From positions 124,001-188,000 of the forward strand of contig CAVQMB010000008.1 in the NCBI GenBank assembly GCA_963713445.1: DNA of 64,000 nt, written 5' to 3'. Shown in pieces: positions 33,472 through 47,542 of this stretch. The DNA is from CAVQMB01 sp963713445 (GTDB lineage Bacteria > Pseudomonadota > Gammaproteobacteria > Competibacterales > Competibacteraceae). Under the pieces are notes generated by a model. It made no database searches, was not told the origin of the DNA, and saw nothing but the letters and a program-made list of their open reading frames with translations. Positions within the stretch are counted from its first letter, which is position 1, and each line of letters opens with the position of its first letter. The translations under genes and the position numbers were made by a program.

Positions 33472-33790
33472 TCAGGCCTCTTCCATGGTACACAGCAGTG
33501 GGTGCCGGTTCTCCCTGGAATAGTCATTGACCTGAGCCACTTTGGTCTCCGCAATATCGCGGGTGAACACGCCGCAGACGCCGCGGCCGCGGGTGTGTAC
33601 GTGCAACATGACCTGGGTCGCCTGTTCGCGGTTCAAGGCTGAAAAAAAGCTCCAACACATGCACCACGAACTCCATGGGGGTGTAGTCATCATTCATCAA
33701 GATGACCTTGAACATACGCGGGGGTTTCAGCTTGGGACGCGCTTTGTCGACCAGCAACCCCTGATCGCTATCGTCGTCGAATGGCTTCAT
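33472..33790 (-). CDS. clpS: ClpS adaptor protein, one frameshift
   Basis: Adaptor that presents N-degron proteins to ClpA. From ATG 33790 the frame gives KPPRMFKVILMNDDYTPMEF, VVHVLELFFS, then loses similarity. Removing one A near 33634 continues with LNREQATQVMLHVHTRGRGV, CGVFTRDIAETKVAQV and the acidic end, restoring a normal ~105-residue ClpS. The NDD(Y/H)TPMEFVV pocket residues that bind the N-terminal amino acid are present. The break is probably a sequence error, as both halves are perfectly conserved. Confidence 0.92.
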
Positions 33791-33969
33791 GATACTCAAC
33801 GTGGGATCAGGTTCATAAGATCGCCGCCACCCTGGCGACCGGCTTCAGTGATGGCTGTAGCTTATGCCGATCAACCGTGCCAATGGAATACTTTACACGC
33901 CCTTAGACGGCCCGTGGCCTTCAAGTTCGCTAAACCACTAGCTTAAACAATAGCACGCCGACCTGGGAC

Positions 33970-34003
33970 AAAAAACCCGGTACCGCACCGGATACCGGGT
34001 CCT
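33970..34003 (-). terminator. rho-independent terminator of aceA
   Basis: On the - strand ACCCGGTA (34000-33993) pairs with TACCGGGT (33982-33975) around a 10-base loop and is followed by TTTTTT. It lies about 25 bases after the aceA stop. The rest of 33800-34025 holds no gene; it should contain the clpS promoter. Confidence 0.88.
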
Positions 34004-34025
34004 GGTTCGGCCTCGCGCGTCTGCC

Positions 34026-35301
34026 TCAGAACTGATCTTCCTCGGTCGACCCGGTGAGCGCCGTCACCGACGACAGGCCCCCGCTGATGGTTTGGGTGAC
34101 CGCGTCGAAATACCCGGTCCCGACTTCGCGCTGATGCCGGACGGCAGTGAACCCGTGCTCAACCGCCGCAAACTCCGACTCCTGTAGTTCCACAAACGCA
34201 GCCATCTGGCGCTCCCGATACCCTTTGGCGAGATTGAACATGCCATAGTTCAGTGAATGGAAGCCGGCCAGGGTGATGAACTGGAACTTATAGCCCATAG
34301 CGCCCAACTCGCGTTGAAAGCGGGCGATAGTGGCATTATCGAGGTTTTTCTTCCAATTGAACGATGGGGAGCAGTTATAAGCCAGCAGCTTACCAGGATA
34401 TATCTTATGCACCGCCTCGGCAAAACGCTTCGCCTGATCGAGATCCGGCACTGAAGTTTCGCACCACACCATATCGGCCACCGCCGCGTACGACAACGCC
34501 CGGTCGATAGCCTGATCAAGTCCCGCGTTTACGCGATAGAAACCCTCCGCAGTCCGCTCGCCGGCAATGATGAACCGGTGATCATGTTCATCGGCGTCGG
34601 ACGTTAGTAGGCTGGCGGCATCAGCATCGGTGCGCGCTATAATAAGCGTTTGTGTACCCATAATATCCGCAGCCATACGCGCGGCAACCAGCTTCTGCAC
34701 CGCCTCCCGGGTCGGCACCAGAACCTTGCCGCCCATGTGTCCACACTTCTTTGCCGCCGCCAGCTGATCCTCGAAGTGCACGCCGGCAGCACCGGCTTCG
34801 ATCATTGCCTTGGTCAGCTCAAAGGCATTCAGGACACCGCCGAAGCCCGCTTCGGCATCCGCGACGATGGGCTGAAACCAGTCTATGCTGGCATCACCCT
34901 CGGCGTGCTGGATTTGATCCGCACGCTGCAGCGTGTTGTTGATCCGTCGGATCGCCTCCGGCACCGAGTTGACTGCGTACAGCGACTGGTCCGGATACAT
35001 CTGCAGCGATGTGTTGGCATCGCCCGCCACCTGCCAGCCCAGACAGATAAATCGCTTTGAGTCCGGCCCTTACCTGCTGCATGGCCTGGTTCCCGGTCAA
35101 CGCGCCCAAGGCATTGACGAACGGCTCCTTCTGTAGATAACGCCACAGTTTGTCCGCCCCGTTCTGGGCCAGCGTGTGCTCGATATTCGCGGTGCCACGC
35201 AACCGCACGACATCGGCAGGCGTGTAGGACCGCTTGATGCTGCTCCAGCGCGTATTTTCATTCCAGTCTTGCTGCATCTGCTCGGCGGAAAGGTGGGGCA
35301 T
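34026..35301 (-). CDS. aceA: isocitrate lyase, one frameshift
   Basis: Glyoxylate-shunt enzyme splitting isocitrate into succinate and glyoxylate, needed on acetate or fatty acids. It starts at ATG 35301 (AGGAG upstream). The N-terminal frame (MPHLSAEQMQQDW; GALTGNQAMQQVRAGLKAIY) is lost at YLSG; one extra C near 35040 must be removed to continue with WQVAGDANTSLQMYPDQSLY. The catalytic KKCGH motif is intact in the second part. Repaired length is about 425 residues, normal for the short bacterial type. A LysR gene is divergent from it. No malate synthase is in the window. Confidence 0.92.
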
Positions 35302-35450
35302 TGCAAAGCTCCTGTTTTGGTGGAATATTGCACAATACAAAAATAACTTCGTATTACGATATGTCTGCAGTCTAAAAAGCAACCCAGCATTTGACAAGCC
35401 AATTTTTTTAATTTTAAAAATAGATTTTGTTAATACTATTGGCCAAAATC
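35302..35450. promoter_or_regulatory. AT-rich divergent promoter region, aceA / LysR
   Basis: About 150 bases, clearly more AT-rich than the surroundings (long A and T runs at 35400-35425). It has short dyads such as ATTGCACAAT (35327-35336) and CGTATTACG (35351-35359) that could be LysR half-sites. Shared control of aceA by the divergent regulator is a reasonable guess from layout only. Confidence 0.4.
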
Positions 35451-36371
35451 ATGACCAGGGATTACTACAGGAACAACCGACTGCAGCAATTGCGCGGCTT
35501 CTGTTACGCGATTCAGGCCGGCAGCATTTCGCGCGCAGCTCAACGCCTCGGCCTGAGCCAGCCATCTGTGTCGCTGCAAGTGCAGGCACTCGAGCGGGAA
35601 CTTGACAGCGTGCTGTTCGAGCGTCGCGGGCCGCGTCTGCGGGCTACGCCTGAGGGCCATAAGCTGTATGAACTGGCTCTGCCCCTGGTGGAAGGATTCG
35701 ATAACCTGGGCGCCGATTTCCATGCGCAGCGCGGGGACCTCACCAGCGGTGAGGTCAACATTGCCGCCGGCGAATCAACAATCCTGTATATGCTGCCGCG
35801 GGTGCTTGAACAATTCACCGAGAGTCATCCCGGCATCCGGGTGCGGTTTCACAATGGCCCCGGTATGCAGGGTCTGCAGCTGTTACGCGATGATGGTGTT
35901 GATTTCGCCGTCGGTTCGTTCCGCAGCGAACCGCCCGACGACATCAGTTACCAGCCAATCAAGGCTTACGATCAGGTGTTGATAACACCGCTGGACCATC
36001 CTCTGGCTCGCAAGCAACCCATCGTCCTCGCCGACATCAGCCCCTATCGATTCATCTTCCCACCGCGCCATCTAAATACTTTCAGCATGGTGGAACTTGC
36101 TTTCCAGCAATACAACCTGAGCCTCAACGTGTGTCTGGAAGCCGGCGGCTGGGAGGTCATCAAGAAATATGTGGAACTCGGTATCGGCATCTCCATCGTC
36201 AGCGGGATTTGCCTGAGTGACAGCGATCCGCTGGCGCGTCATGTCCTGGATAGCTACTTCCCCAAGCGCACCTATGGCGTGATCATGCGGCGTGGCAAAT
36301 TCCTTTCACCCCAGGCCCGCCGTTTCATAGAATTCATCGATCCGCAATTTTTCAGTCACCATCCCCCCTGA
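35451..36371 (+). CDS. LysR-family transcriptional regulator
   Basis: 306-residue regulator with an N-terminal winged HTH (LRGFCYAIQAGSISRAAQRL, then GLSQPSVSLQVQALERELDS) and a type 2 periplasmic-binding-protein-like effector domain. I chose ATG 35451; a TTG at 35427 is in frame. It is divergent from aceA, so control of the glyoxylate shunt is possible. It also lies upstream of a siroheme-synthase-like gene, so a sulfur or nitrogen role cannot be excluded. The effector is unknown. Confidence 0.87.
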   Translation: MTRDYYRNNRLQQLRGFCYAIQAGSISRAAQRLGLSQPSVSLQVQALERELDSVLFERRGPRLRATPEGHKLYELALPLVEGFDNLGADFHAQRGDLTSGEVNIAAGESTILYMLPRVLEQFTESHPGIRVRFHNGPGMQGLQLLRDDGVDFAVGSFRSEPPDDISYQPIKAYDQVLITPLDHPLARKQPIVLADISPYRFIFPPRHLNTFSMVELAFQQYNLSLNVCLEAGGWEVIKKYVELGIGISIVSGICLSDSDPLARHVLDSYFPKRTYGVIMRRGKFLSPQARRFIEFIDPQFFSHHPP

Positions 36372-36385
36372 CCAGATGTGACACC

Positions 36386-36425
36386 TTTATATCGCCAGCG
36401 CCATATTTATATCGCCAGCGCCATA
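36386..36425. repeat. perfect 20-base tandem duplication
   Basis: TTTATATCGCCAGCGCCATA occurs twice without a gap (36386-36405 and 36406-36425) in the short gap after the LysR gene, upstream of a small ORF. It looks like a recent duplication; it may change spacing of upstream elements. Confidence 0.85.
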
Positions 36426-36503
36426 TACAAATAGAAATTCATTCTTTTTTTTAAGGATCGCAGTGCTCGTATAGTCAAGCTGTCGTCTCAGCGAGAATTC
36501 ATC

Positions 36504-36704
36504 ATGCCCCTGCCGCACGATCGCCACATGTCACCCCTGGCGCCACATAACCCTGATCTGCAACAGCGCGAGCTACGCCTGCGGCTGGATGAGGCACGCT
36601 CCAGGGTCACTCTGCTCGAGCAGGAGCTGGCTAGGCTGCAACAATGCAATGACCAGCGCGGCCCCGGCCAGCCTGGCTTCCCCTTGCCGATCGCTGCCGG
36701 TTGA
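36504..36704 (+). CDS. small hypothetical protein with a coiled-coil segment
   Basis: Possible 66-residue protein. Residues ~18-46 (LQQRELRLRLDEARSRVTLL and following) form a strong heptad pattern of Leu and charged residues, then a Pro/Gly-rich tail. It resembles no family I know; it is not SlyX. It ends three bases before the siroheme-synthase-like gene, which suggests co-transcription. No good ribosome site is seen. Confidence 0.4.
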   Translation: MPLPHDRHMSPLAPHNPDLQQRELRLRLDEARSRVTLLEQELARLQQCNDQRGPGQPGFPLPIAAG

Positions 36705-36707
36705 CGG

Positions 36708-37667
36708 GTGGATTTTCTACCGGTCTGTCTAGACCTAAGGGCCCGCGACTGTCTGATCGCCGGCGGCAATGCCGTTGCCGCCCGTAAAGCCCACCTGTTG
36801 TTGCGCGTCCAGGCCCGTGTCACCGTCGTCGCACCACACCTGTGTCCGGCTTTGCAGGCACTGCACAGCCACGGACAGCTACGGCATCTCCGCCCGCCGC
36901 CGGCACGCGAACTGCTGGCGGCCCAGGACTTGGTCATTGTTGCAGACCCCGACCCTGACAACGGTCTCCCGCTGGCCGAACAAGCCCGGCAGATGCGCAT
37001 CCCCGTCAATGTGGTTGATCATCCGGCGTTATGCAGTTTCATCATGCCATCCCTGATCGACCGCTCGCCCGTGGTGATCGCCATCACCAGTGGCGGTACC
37101 GCGCCGGTTCTGATACGGCAGTTGCGCAGCCGCATTGAGCAGCTACTGCCGGAGGAATTGGGGCAGCTGGCAGAGTTCGCCGGCAGGGTCCGTGAGCAGG
37201 TCCGCCAGATCCTGCCCGATGCTGTGAGCCGGCGTCACTTCTGGGAGCATTGGCTGCGCAGTCCGCTCGCCCGGCAGATCATGACCCATCCCCACCGCGA
37301 CCCCGCGCACGCGACTATCCAGTTTTCCGCAAAGGCCCAGCAGAGCCGGGTCACAAACAGCCTGCAGCTGCTTTCTCGGGTACCTGACATACCTGACCTG
37401 ATGACCCTGCGGGCTATACGTCTGCTGGCTGAAGCCGACGTGGTCGTGCACGATCCCCACACGCCCCACATTATCCTGGACTACGCCCGTCGCGATGCCG
37501 AATACCTGAACGCTGACGCCATGCTTTCGGCGGACGACATCGCCGCGCGGGTGGCTCGTGGCTTGTTCGTGGTCTGGCTGAGCAGCAAAACACTTGCTGT
37601 CGAACAGGCCGTGTACAGTCGACGCGGCATCCACTGCGTGCACCACGAAGTCACTGCGGCCGGCTGA
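36708..37667 (+). CDS. CysG-like siroheme synthase with degenerate, truncated methyltransferase domain
   Basis: 319 residues from GTG 36708. Residues 1-~205 match the precorrin-2 dehydrogenase/ferrochelatase half of CysG: FLPVCLDLRARDCLIAGGNA, VTVVAP, NVVDHPALCSFIMPSLIDRS and the SGGTAPVL phosphoserine loop. Residues ~215-319 resemble only the first third of a uroporphyrinogen-III methyltransferase, and its SAM motifs are lost: GAGPGDPDLLTLRA is SRVPDIPDLMTLRA here, and the LKGGDPFIFGRG region is unrecognisable. So it may make siroheme from precorrin-2, but methyltransferase activity is unlikely; a separate SUMT would be needed. Confidence 0.78.
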   Translation: MDFLPVCLDLRARDCLIAGGNAVAARKAHLLLRVQARVTVVAPHLCPALQALHSHGQLRHLRPPPARELLAAQDLVIVADPDPDNGLPLAEQARQMRIPVNVVDHPALCSFIMPSLIDRSPVVIAITSGGTAPVLIRQLRSRIEQLLPEELGQLAEFAGRVREQVRQILPDAVSRRHFWEHWLRSPLARQIMTHPHRDPAHATIQFSAKAQQSRVTNSLQLLSRVPDIPDLMTLRAIRLLAEADVVVHDPHTPHIILDYARRDAEYLNADAMLSADDIAARVARGLFVVWLSSKTLAVEQAVYSRRGIHCVHHEVTAAG

Positions 37668-37730
37668 GTTGACCGGCGCCATCAGGCCATGGTTACATGC
37701 ACAGGCTATCTATAGCGACCCGACCCGCCG

Positions 37731-38726
37731 ATGCCCAGTGACCCGCTTCCCGTTACCCTGGCCGATATCTATGCCGCCCGCCACCGGCTGGCGGGTCGCT
37801 TGCCGCGCACGCCACTGGTGCACGCCGCCACCCTGTCGCATGAACTCGACGCCGACATCCATCTCAAGCTCGATTGCCTGCTGCCCACGGGGGCGTTCAA
37901 ACTGCGCGGTGCAACCAACGCCGTTGCGCAACTGACGCCTGCCCAGCGCGAGCGTGGCGTAGTTACTGTTTCCACCGGCAACCACGGCCGCGCGGTGGTG
38001 TACGCGGCCCACGCCGAAGGCGTCGCAGCCCGGGTTTTCATGTCCAATCTGGTACCCGAAAACAAGCGCGCCGCGATCCGCTCACTGGGCGCTGACATCG
38101 AGTTGGTCGGCCAGTCCCAGGATGCAGCCTACAGTGCCGCCCTGGCACGCATCGCCACAACCGGTGAAGCCTTGATCCCACCGTTCGATCATCCCCACAT
38201 CATCGCCGGTCAAGGCACCATGGGTCTGGAGGTGATTGAAGAGCTACCGGATGTCGATTGTGTGCTGGTACCGTTGTCGGGTGGTGGCCTGCTGGCCGGT
38301 GTCGGTGCCGCGATCAAGAGCATCCGGCCGCGGGCGCGAGTCATCGGCCTCAGCATGGCGCGCGGCGCCGCCATGTATGCGAGCCTTAGTGCCGGCCGGC
38401 CGGTCCAGGTGGAGGAATACCCCTCATATGCAGACAGCCTGGGTGGCGGTATCGGCTTGGCCAACCACTACAGCTTCGCCATGGTCCAGCAACTGGTCGA
38501 CGAGGTATTGCTGTTGGACGAAACCGCCATCGCCCGCGCCATGGTTGACCTGCTGGCCGCGGAGCAACTGCTGGTGGAAGGTGCCAGTGCAATCTGCCTG
38601 GCGGCGTTGCGGAGCGGCCGGCTGAACGTGGCGGGTCAGCGCGTGGTACTGCTGTTGACCGGCAACAATGTCGCCTTCAGTACGCTGCAGGCAGCGATCC
38701 GCAATTTGCCGCCGGAGGCATTGTGA
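37731..38726 (+). CDS. eutB: PLP-dependent threonine-dehydratase-like protein, EutB type
   Basis: 331-residue fold-type II PLP enzyme. The cofactor lysine is in PTGAFKLRGATNA, the phosphate loop in SGGGLLAGVG, and STGNHGRAVVYAA binds substrate. Together with the following ornithine-cyclodeaminase homologue it matches the eutB-eutC pair of ectoine and hydroxyectoine breakdown, where EutB is proposed to act on hydroxyectoine-derived intermediates. Ectoine hydrolase and deacetylase genes are not in the window, so a different hydroxy-amino acid substrate is possible. Coupled to eutC by a TGATG overlap. Confidence 0.75.
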   Translation: MPSDPLPVTLADIYAARHRLAGRLPRTPLVHAATLSHELDADIHLKLDCLLPTGAFKLRGATNAVAQLTPAQRERGVVTVSTGNHGRAVVYAAHAEGVAARVFMSNLVPENKRAAIRSLGADIELVGQSQDAAYSAALARIATTGEALIPPFDHPHIIAGQGTMGLEVIEELPDVDCVLVPLSGGGLLAGVGAAIKSIRPRARVIGLSMARGAAMYASLSAGRPVQVEEYPSYADSLGGGIGLANHYSFAMVQQLVDEVLLLDETAIARAMVDLLAAEQLLVEGASAICLAALRSGRLNVAGQRVVLLLTGNNVAFSTLQAAIRNLPPEAL

Positions 38727-39679
38727 TGCAACTCTTCGACCGGGCCCAGATCGAGTCTCAGGTGGGGCTCGACCTCGATGCACTGGCGGTAATCGAGCAG
38801 GCCTTCAGCGCCCTCGCTCAAGGCGGGGTTGAAATGCCGCCAGTGTTGAGCCTGGCACTGCCTGATCGAAATGGCGAAGTCGACGTCAAGACCGCCTATA
38901 TACAAGGATTGAACCAGTTCGCCATCAAGGTGAGTCCTGGATTCTTCGACAACCCGGCCCGCGGTCTGCCAAGCCTTAACGGCCTGATGCTACTGCTGAG
39001 CGCCGAAACCGGCCTGGTCAACGCCATACTCTTCGATAACGGTTATCTGACGGCGATCAGGACAGCACTCGCCGGCGCGGTGGCGGCGCGCCACCTGGCA
39101 CATGCCGAGGCCCGCGTAGTCACCGTTCTGGGTGCCGGCGAACAGGCCCGCCTCCAGGCAAGAGCCGTCAAACTGGTGCGTGATATCCGGGAACTGCGCG
39201 TTTGGGCCCGTGATCCCGCCCGCGCCCGCGAGTTCGCTCAGGCCATGGCACCCGAATTTGCCACGGTCACCGTCTACTCCCGGATACCTGCGGCACTGGC
39301 AGGTGCCGACATCGTCATTACCGCTACACCCGCTACCGCTCCACTCATCGATTCGGCCATGCTCACCCCCGGGATGCATATCACTGCCATGGGTTCTGAT
39401 CAGGCGGGTAAACAGGAACTCGCCTACGACGTACTGGCCACCGCAGATGCCGTCATCGTAGACCGCCACAGCCAGTCCGAGCGACTGGGCGAACTGCAGC
39501 ACCGCCCGCCCAATGCTCCGCTGCCGGAGTGTCTGTACGAACTAGGCGAAATCATTGCGGGAACTGCCGCCGGCCGCCGGACCCGCACTGACATCACAGT
39601 GTGCGACCTCACGGGTACGGGCGTTCAGGATACTGCCATCGCTGACTATGCCTGGCGCCGGCTGACGGCTGCGCGCTGA
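38726..39679 (+). CDS. eutC: ornithine cyclodeaminase/mu-crystallin family protein, EutC type
   Basis: 317-residue NAD(P)-dependent family member. Key segments: DVKTAYIQGLNQFAIKVSPG, ARGLPSLNGLMLLLSAETG, TAIRTALAGAVAARHLA, Rossmann VTVLGAGEQARLQ, and the late GTGVQDTAIA. Paired with the EutB-like dehydratase, it is likely to reduce or cyclise the imine product. ATG 38726 overlaps the eutB stop by one base and follows GCCGGAGG; GTG 38723 is an alternative. It is convergent with malonyl-CoA decarboxylase 13 bases on. Confidence 0.77.
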   Translation: MQLFDRAQIESQVGLDLDALAVIEQAFSALAQGGVEMPPVLSLALPDRNGEVDVKTAYIQGLNQFAIKVSPGFFDNPARGLPSLNGLMLLLSAETGLVNAILFDNGYLTAIRTALAGAVAARHLAHAEARVVTVLGAGEQARLQARAVKLVRDIRELRVWARDPARAREFAQAMAPEFATVTVYSRIPAALAGADIVITATPATAPLIDSAMLTPGMHITAMGSDQAGKQELAYDVLATADAVIVDRHSQSERLGELQHRPPNAPLPECLYELGEIIAGTAAGRRTRTDITVCDLTGTGVQDTAIADYAWRRLTAAR

Positions 39680-39692
39680 ACCGCACAGCAAC

Positions 39693-41042
39693 CTACGGGC
39701 TGCGTTTCCCTTCAGCCTTGACCAGCAGCAACCGCTGCACCGCGCGCGAACAAACGATACGGCCTTCGTTCTGGAACGCTTCGTGGTTCTCGACAATACG
39801 CTTGAGATCGTAGCGGTAGTTTACCAGCAGACCGGCTGACTGGCTCAAACCCTTGGCAGACACGTCGCCAAGCCAGTTGATGCGCTCCAGAGTGGCACCG
39901 TTGCCGAGGTGGAACCGGGCCACTGGATCCAGCGGCATCCCATTGTCATTCTGAGCGCGCAATAGAAAATAAGCCCCCAGCGCCAGCAGCGGCGTACGCA
40001 GTTGGTCGCACAGCGCTGCGTCCTGATGCCAACCTTCATGGTCAAGCAGTTCCAGTGACTGGAACTGCTCATCCGTCAGCCCATAGCGTTGCGGTTCCGC
40101 CGCTGCCCGGGCCGCGGCCAACCAGCGTCCGAACCCGGGCAGCGGTGACAGAGTGGCGAACGTCCGCAGATTGGGCAGCTCGGCCTCCAGTTCGCTGACC
40201 ACCTGCTTTATCAAGAGGTTACCGAATGAAATACCGCGCAATCCAGCCTGGCAGTTGTTGATCGAATAAAAAATGGCAGTGTCGGCCACGGCCGGGGCGA
40301 GACGCGGGCCGTCGCGGTCAAGCAGCGGTTGTATAGCCAGCGCGAGGCCATTGACCAGGGCTACCTCGACAAATATCAGCGGTTCATCCGGCAACGCCGG
40401 ATGGAAGAACGCGAAACAGCGCCGGTCAGCATCAAGCCGGCGCCGCAAATCATCCCAACCATGTATGGCATGCACCGACTCATAGCTAATGAGCTTCTCC
40501 AGGATATGCGCCGGTGTCTGCCAGTCGATTCGCGCCAAGCGCAGGAACCCGCGATTGAACCAGGCCCCCAGCAACTGGGCGAAATCGGCTTCAACCGGCT
40601 CCCAGCCCGGCTCAGACCTGGCCAGGGTCTGCAGATCGCGGCGCATGCTGATCACCGCAGCGGTTCCGCCAGGAGCCATGTTTACGGCCCTTATGAGGCG
40701 CTGGCGCGGCGCCTGCAAAGCCTGGCTGAGCGCTAGCATGGTCGCCGGACCGGGATCCTGCTGATACGCTGCTATGATCGTATCGACCGCCGACCTATCG
40801 GGCCCGTAAGCGTCACGCAGCAAGCTGAAAAAGGCCCGGCGACCCTCCTCATCGAGCCCGTTGTAGGTGGCTACGAGCTCACGCGCCAGAGCCGTGCCCA
40901 AAACCTCGCCGCGCTGGGTCAACAAGGCATCGCACAGGGCTCTCAAGCCGCCACCGCCGGTGTTGCCCCAGCGTTTCTCCAGCAGCTCGCGACCGGCGTC
41001 CGCAATCCCCGTCAAGAATTGTTGTACAAACGACACCGCCAT
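39693..41042 (-). CDS. malonyl-CoA decarboxylase
   Basis: Converts malonyl-CoA to acetyl-CoA and CO2. The 449-residue protein has the N-terminal four-helix region (RALCDALLTQRGEVLGTALA, YNGLDEEGRRAFF) and the GNAT-like catalytic domain, with ISFGNLLIKQVVSELEAELP, TLSPLPGF and RFHLGNGATLERINWLGD, where conserved Ser and His residues lie. In bacteria it supports malonate use or adjusts malonyl-CoA. No malonate transporter or matB is adjacent. Confidence 0.9.
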   Translation of the reverse strand: MAVSFVQQFLTGIADAGRELLEKRWGNTGGGGLRALCDALLTQRGEVLGTALARELVATYNGLDEEGRRAFFSLLRDAYGPDRSAVDTIIAAYQQDPGPATMLALSQALQAPRQRLIRAVNMAPGGTAAVISMRRDLQTLARSEPGWEPVEADFAQLLGAWFNRGFLRLARIDWQTPAHILEKLISYESVHAIHGWDDLRRRLDADRRCFAFFHPALPDEPLIFVEVALVNGLALAIQPLLDRDGPRLAPAVADTAIFYSINNCQAGLRGISFGNLLIKQVVSELEAELPNLRTFATLSPLPGFGRWLAAARAAAEPQRYGLTDEQFQSLELLDHEGWHQDAALCDQLRTPLLALGAYFLLRAQNDNGMPLDPVARFHLGNGATLERINWLGDVSAKGLSQSAGLLVNYRYDLKRIVENHEAFQNEGRIVCSRAVQRLLLVKAEGKRSP

Positions 41043-41085
41043 TACCGGCTCCCCTTCATTGCGGCCTGGTTCCTGGACAAAGGAA

Positions 41086-41115
41086 TTGTCATCTGGGACT
41101 GTGAGGCGTTACAGT
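41086..41115 (+). promoter_or_regulatory. candidate gltB promoter
   Basis: TTGTCA at 41086-41091 and TACAGT at 41110-41115 are separated by 18 bases, about 80 bases before the gltB start. Weak -10; evidence is positional. Confidence 0.35.
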
Positions 41116-41193
41116 ATAAGGCCTTTTGACCTGTTTTTATGCACCGCCGGCAGCACTGGCTGGTGGTTAGCTGTCGCCCACGGGATAGCACTT

Positions 41194-45750
<4,557 letters not shown>

Positions 45751-45828
45751 CCGCGCGCATCACTGATTATCCGGAGCGGTCGCAGATACTGCCGCGTCCG
45801 CCCTAGTGTTCGAGGTAAAGCAGAAACG

Positions 45829-47296
45829 ATGGGAAAACTGACCGGCTTTTTGGAATTCCAGCGCCAGACAACGGCTTACCGCGATCCCCGTGCCCGTGTC
45901 CTGGACTTCGGCGAATTTCTTAGCGAGGTGCCCGACGAGCAGCTCCAGACCCAGGGCGCACGCTGTATGGACTGTGGGGTTCCGTTTTGCCAGTCCGAGA
46001 CGGGGTGCCCCGTGGATAACCTGATTCCGGAATGGAACGATCTGGTCTATCAGGGCCGCTGGCGTGAGGCGCTTGACAGGCTGCACGCGACCAACAACTT
46101 CCCGGAGTTCACCGGCCGCACCTGCCCGGCGCCCTGTGAGGATGCCTGCGTACTGGGCATCATCGAGCCTGCGGTTACCATCAAGAATATCGAGAACGCC
46201 ATCATCGACCGCGGTTTCGCGGAAGGGTGGGTAACCCCCCAACCGCCGTTACATCGCACCGGCAAACGAATCGCCGTGGTCGGCTCCGGCCCGGCCGGAC
46301 TCGCCGCGGCGGCGCAGCTTAACAGGGCGGGCCATCACGTAACCGTTCTCGAACGCGATGATCGCATCGGCGGTCTGCTGATGTACGGCATCCCGAACAT
46401 GAAGCTCGACAAGGCTGTGGTAGAACGTCGCGTCAATCTGCTACGCGCTGAGGGTATAGATTTCGCAGACCAATGCCCATGTCGGCGTCAATGTCGACAT
46501 GGCGCAACTGCGTCGTGACCACGATGCCGTCCTGCTGGCGATCGGCGCTCTGCGGCCGCGCGATCTTACCGTACCGGGCCGTGACCTGCAGGGCGTACAT
46601 TTCGCCATGGAGTTCCTGACCCGCAACACGCAAAGCCTGCTGGCTTCGAGGCTTGGCGATGGCGCGTACCTGTCGGCGCACGACAAGCGCGTAATCGTTA
46701 TCGGTGGCGGCGACACCGGCACGGACTGCATCGGCACCGCATTACGTCACGGCTGCGCCAGCCTGATCAACATCACCCGGCGCCAACAGGAACCGACTGA
46801 GCGCGACGAGGACCATGCCTGGCCAGGGCCGCCTGGTACCTATTTCATCGATTACGGCCACGCTGAAGCGGCAGCCCTGTTCGGTGAAGATCCCCGCCAC
46901 TATTGCGTGCTGCCGCTGGCCTTAATCGGCGACGAACGCGGTCGCGTAAAAGCTCTTCGGGTAGCCCGGCTGGAATGGTATAGAGAAGATTCTGGCCGGC
47001 GCCTGCGCAGTCGCCCGATAGCGGGCTCGGAGCGCGACCTGCCGGCGGATCTGGTGCTACTGGCGATCGGTTTCAGCGGTCCGGAGAGTCTATTGGCGGA
47101 ACAGCTCGGCCTCGAGCGTGATGCTCGCAGCAACCTGAAGGCTGAGTACGGTCGTTTCGCCACCAACGTGCCCGGTGTATTCGCGGCGGGAGACTGCCGC
47201 CGGGGTCAATCCCTGGTGGTCTGGGGTATCAACGAAGGGCGCGCCGCGGCGCGTGCGATCGATCGCTATCTGATGGGCACGACTGAATTATCGTGA
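45829..47296 (+). CDS. gltD: glutamate synthase small chain, one frameshift
   Basis: FAD/iron-sulfur subunit that takes electrons from NADPH. The first part has cluster cysteines (CMDCGVPFCQSETGCPVDN, CPAPCEDACVLG) and the FAD motif VVGSGPAGLAAAA. The frame is lost after EGIDF near 46465; removing one A gives TNAHVGVNVDMAQLRRDHDA and continues to 47296 with the NADPH motif VIGGGDTGTDC and AAGDCRRGQSLVVW. Repaired length ~488 residues is normal. Probably a sequence error, since gltB is intact and both halves are conserved. Confidence 0.93.
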
Positions 47297-47542
47297 GGGA
47301 CTGGTGCCCACCCCGGTGAAGCGCGCGGGCGCCCCGGCACGAAGGCATTGGCCTGTTCATCCCAGTTGCGCCAGGTGAGATGAGAGACGCAATGGCCGCC
47401 GCAATGATCACACCGCAACCAACCCCAGCACCAATGAGTGCCGTCGGACTGGGGACACCAAGATTGTTGCGTAACCCACAGTCGACCAGCAAGAAAGCAA
47501 GCGGCCACAGCGAGTCCACGATGCCAACGTCGGCGGTCGTGG

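Noticed and set aside
36504..36704. Small coiled-coil ORF as SlyX
   Set aside because: Only the coiled coil is shared; the SlyX core pattern is absent.
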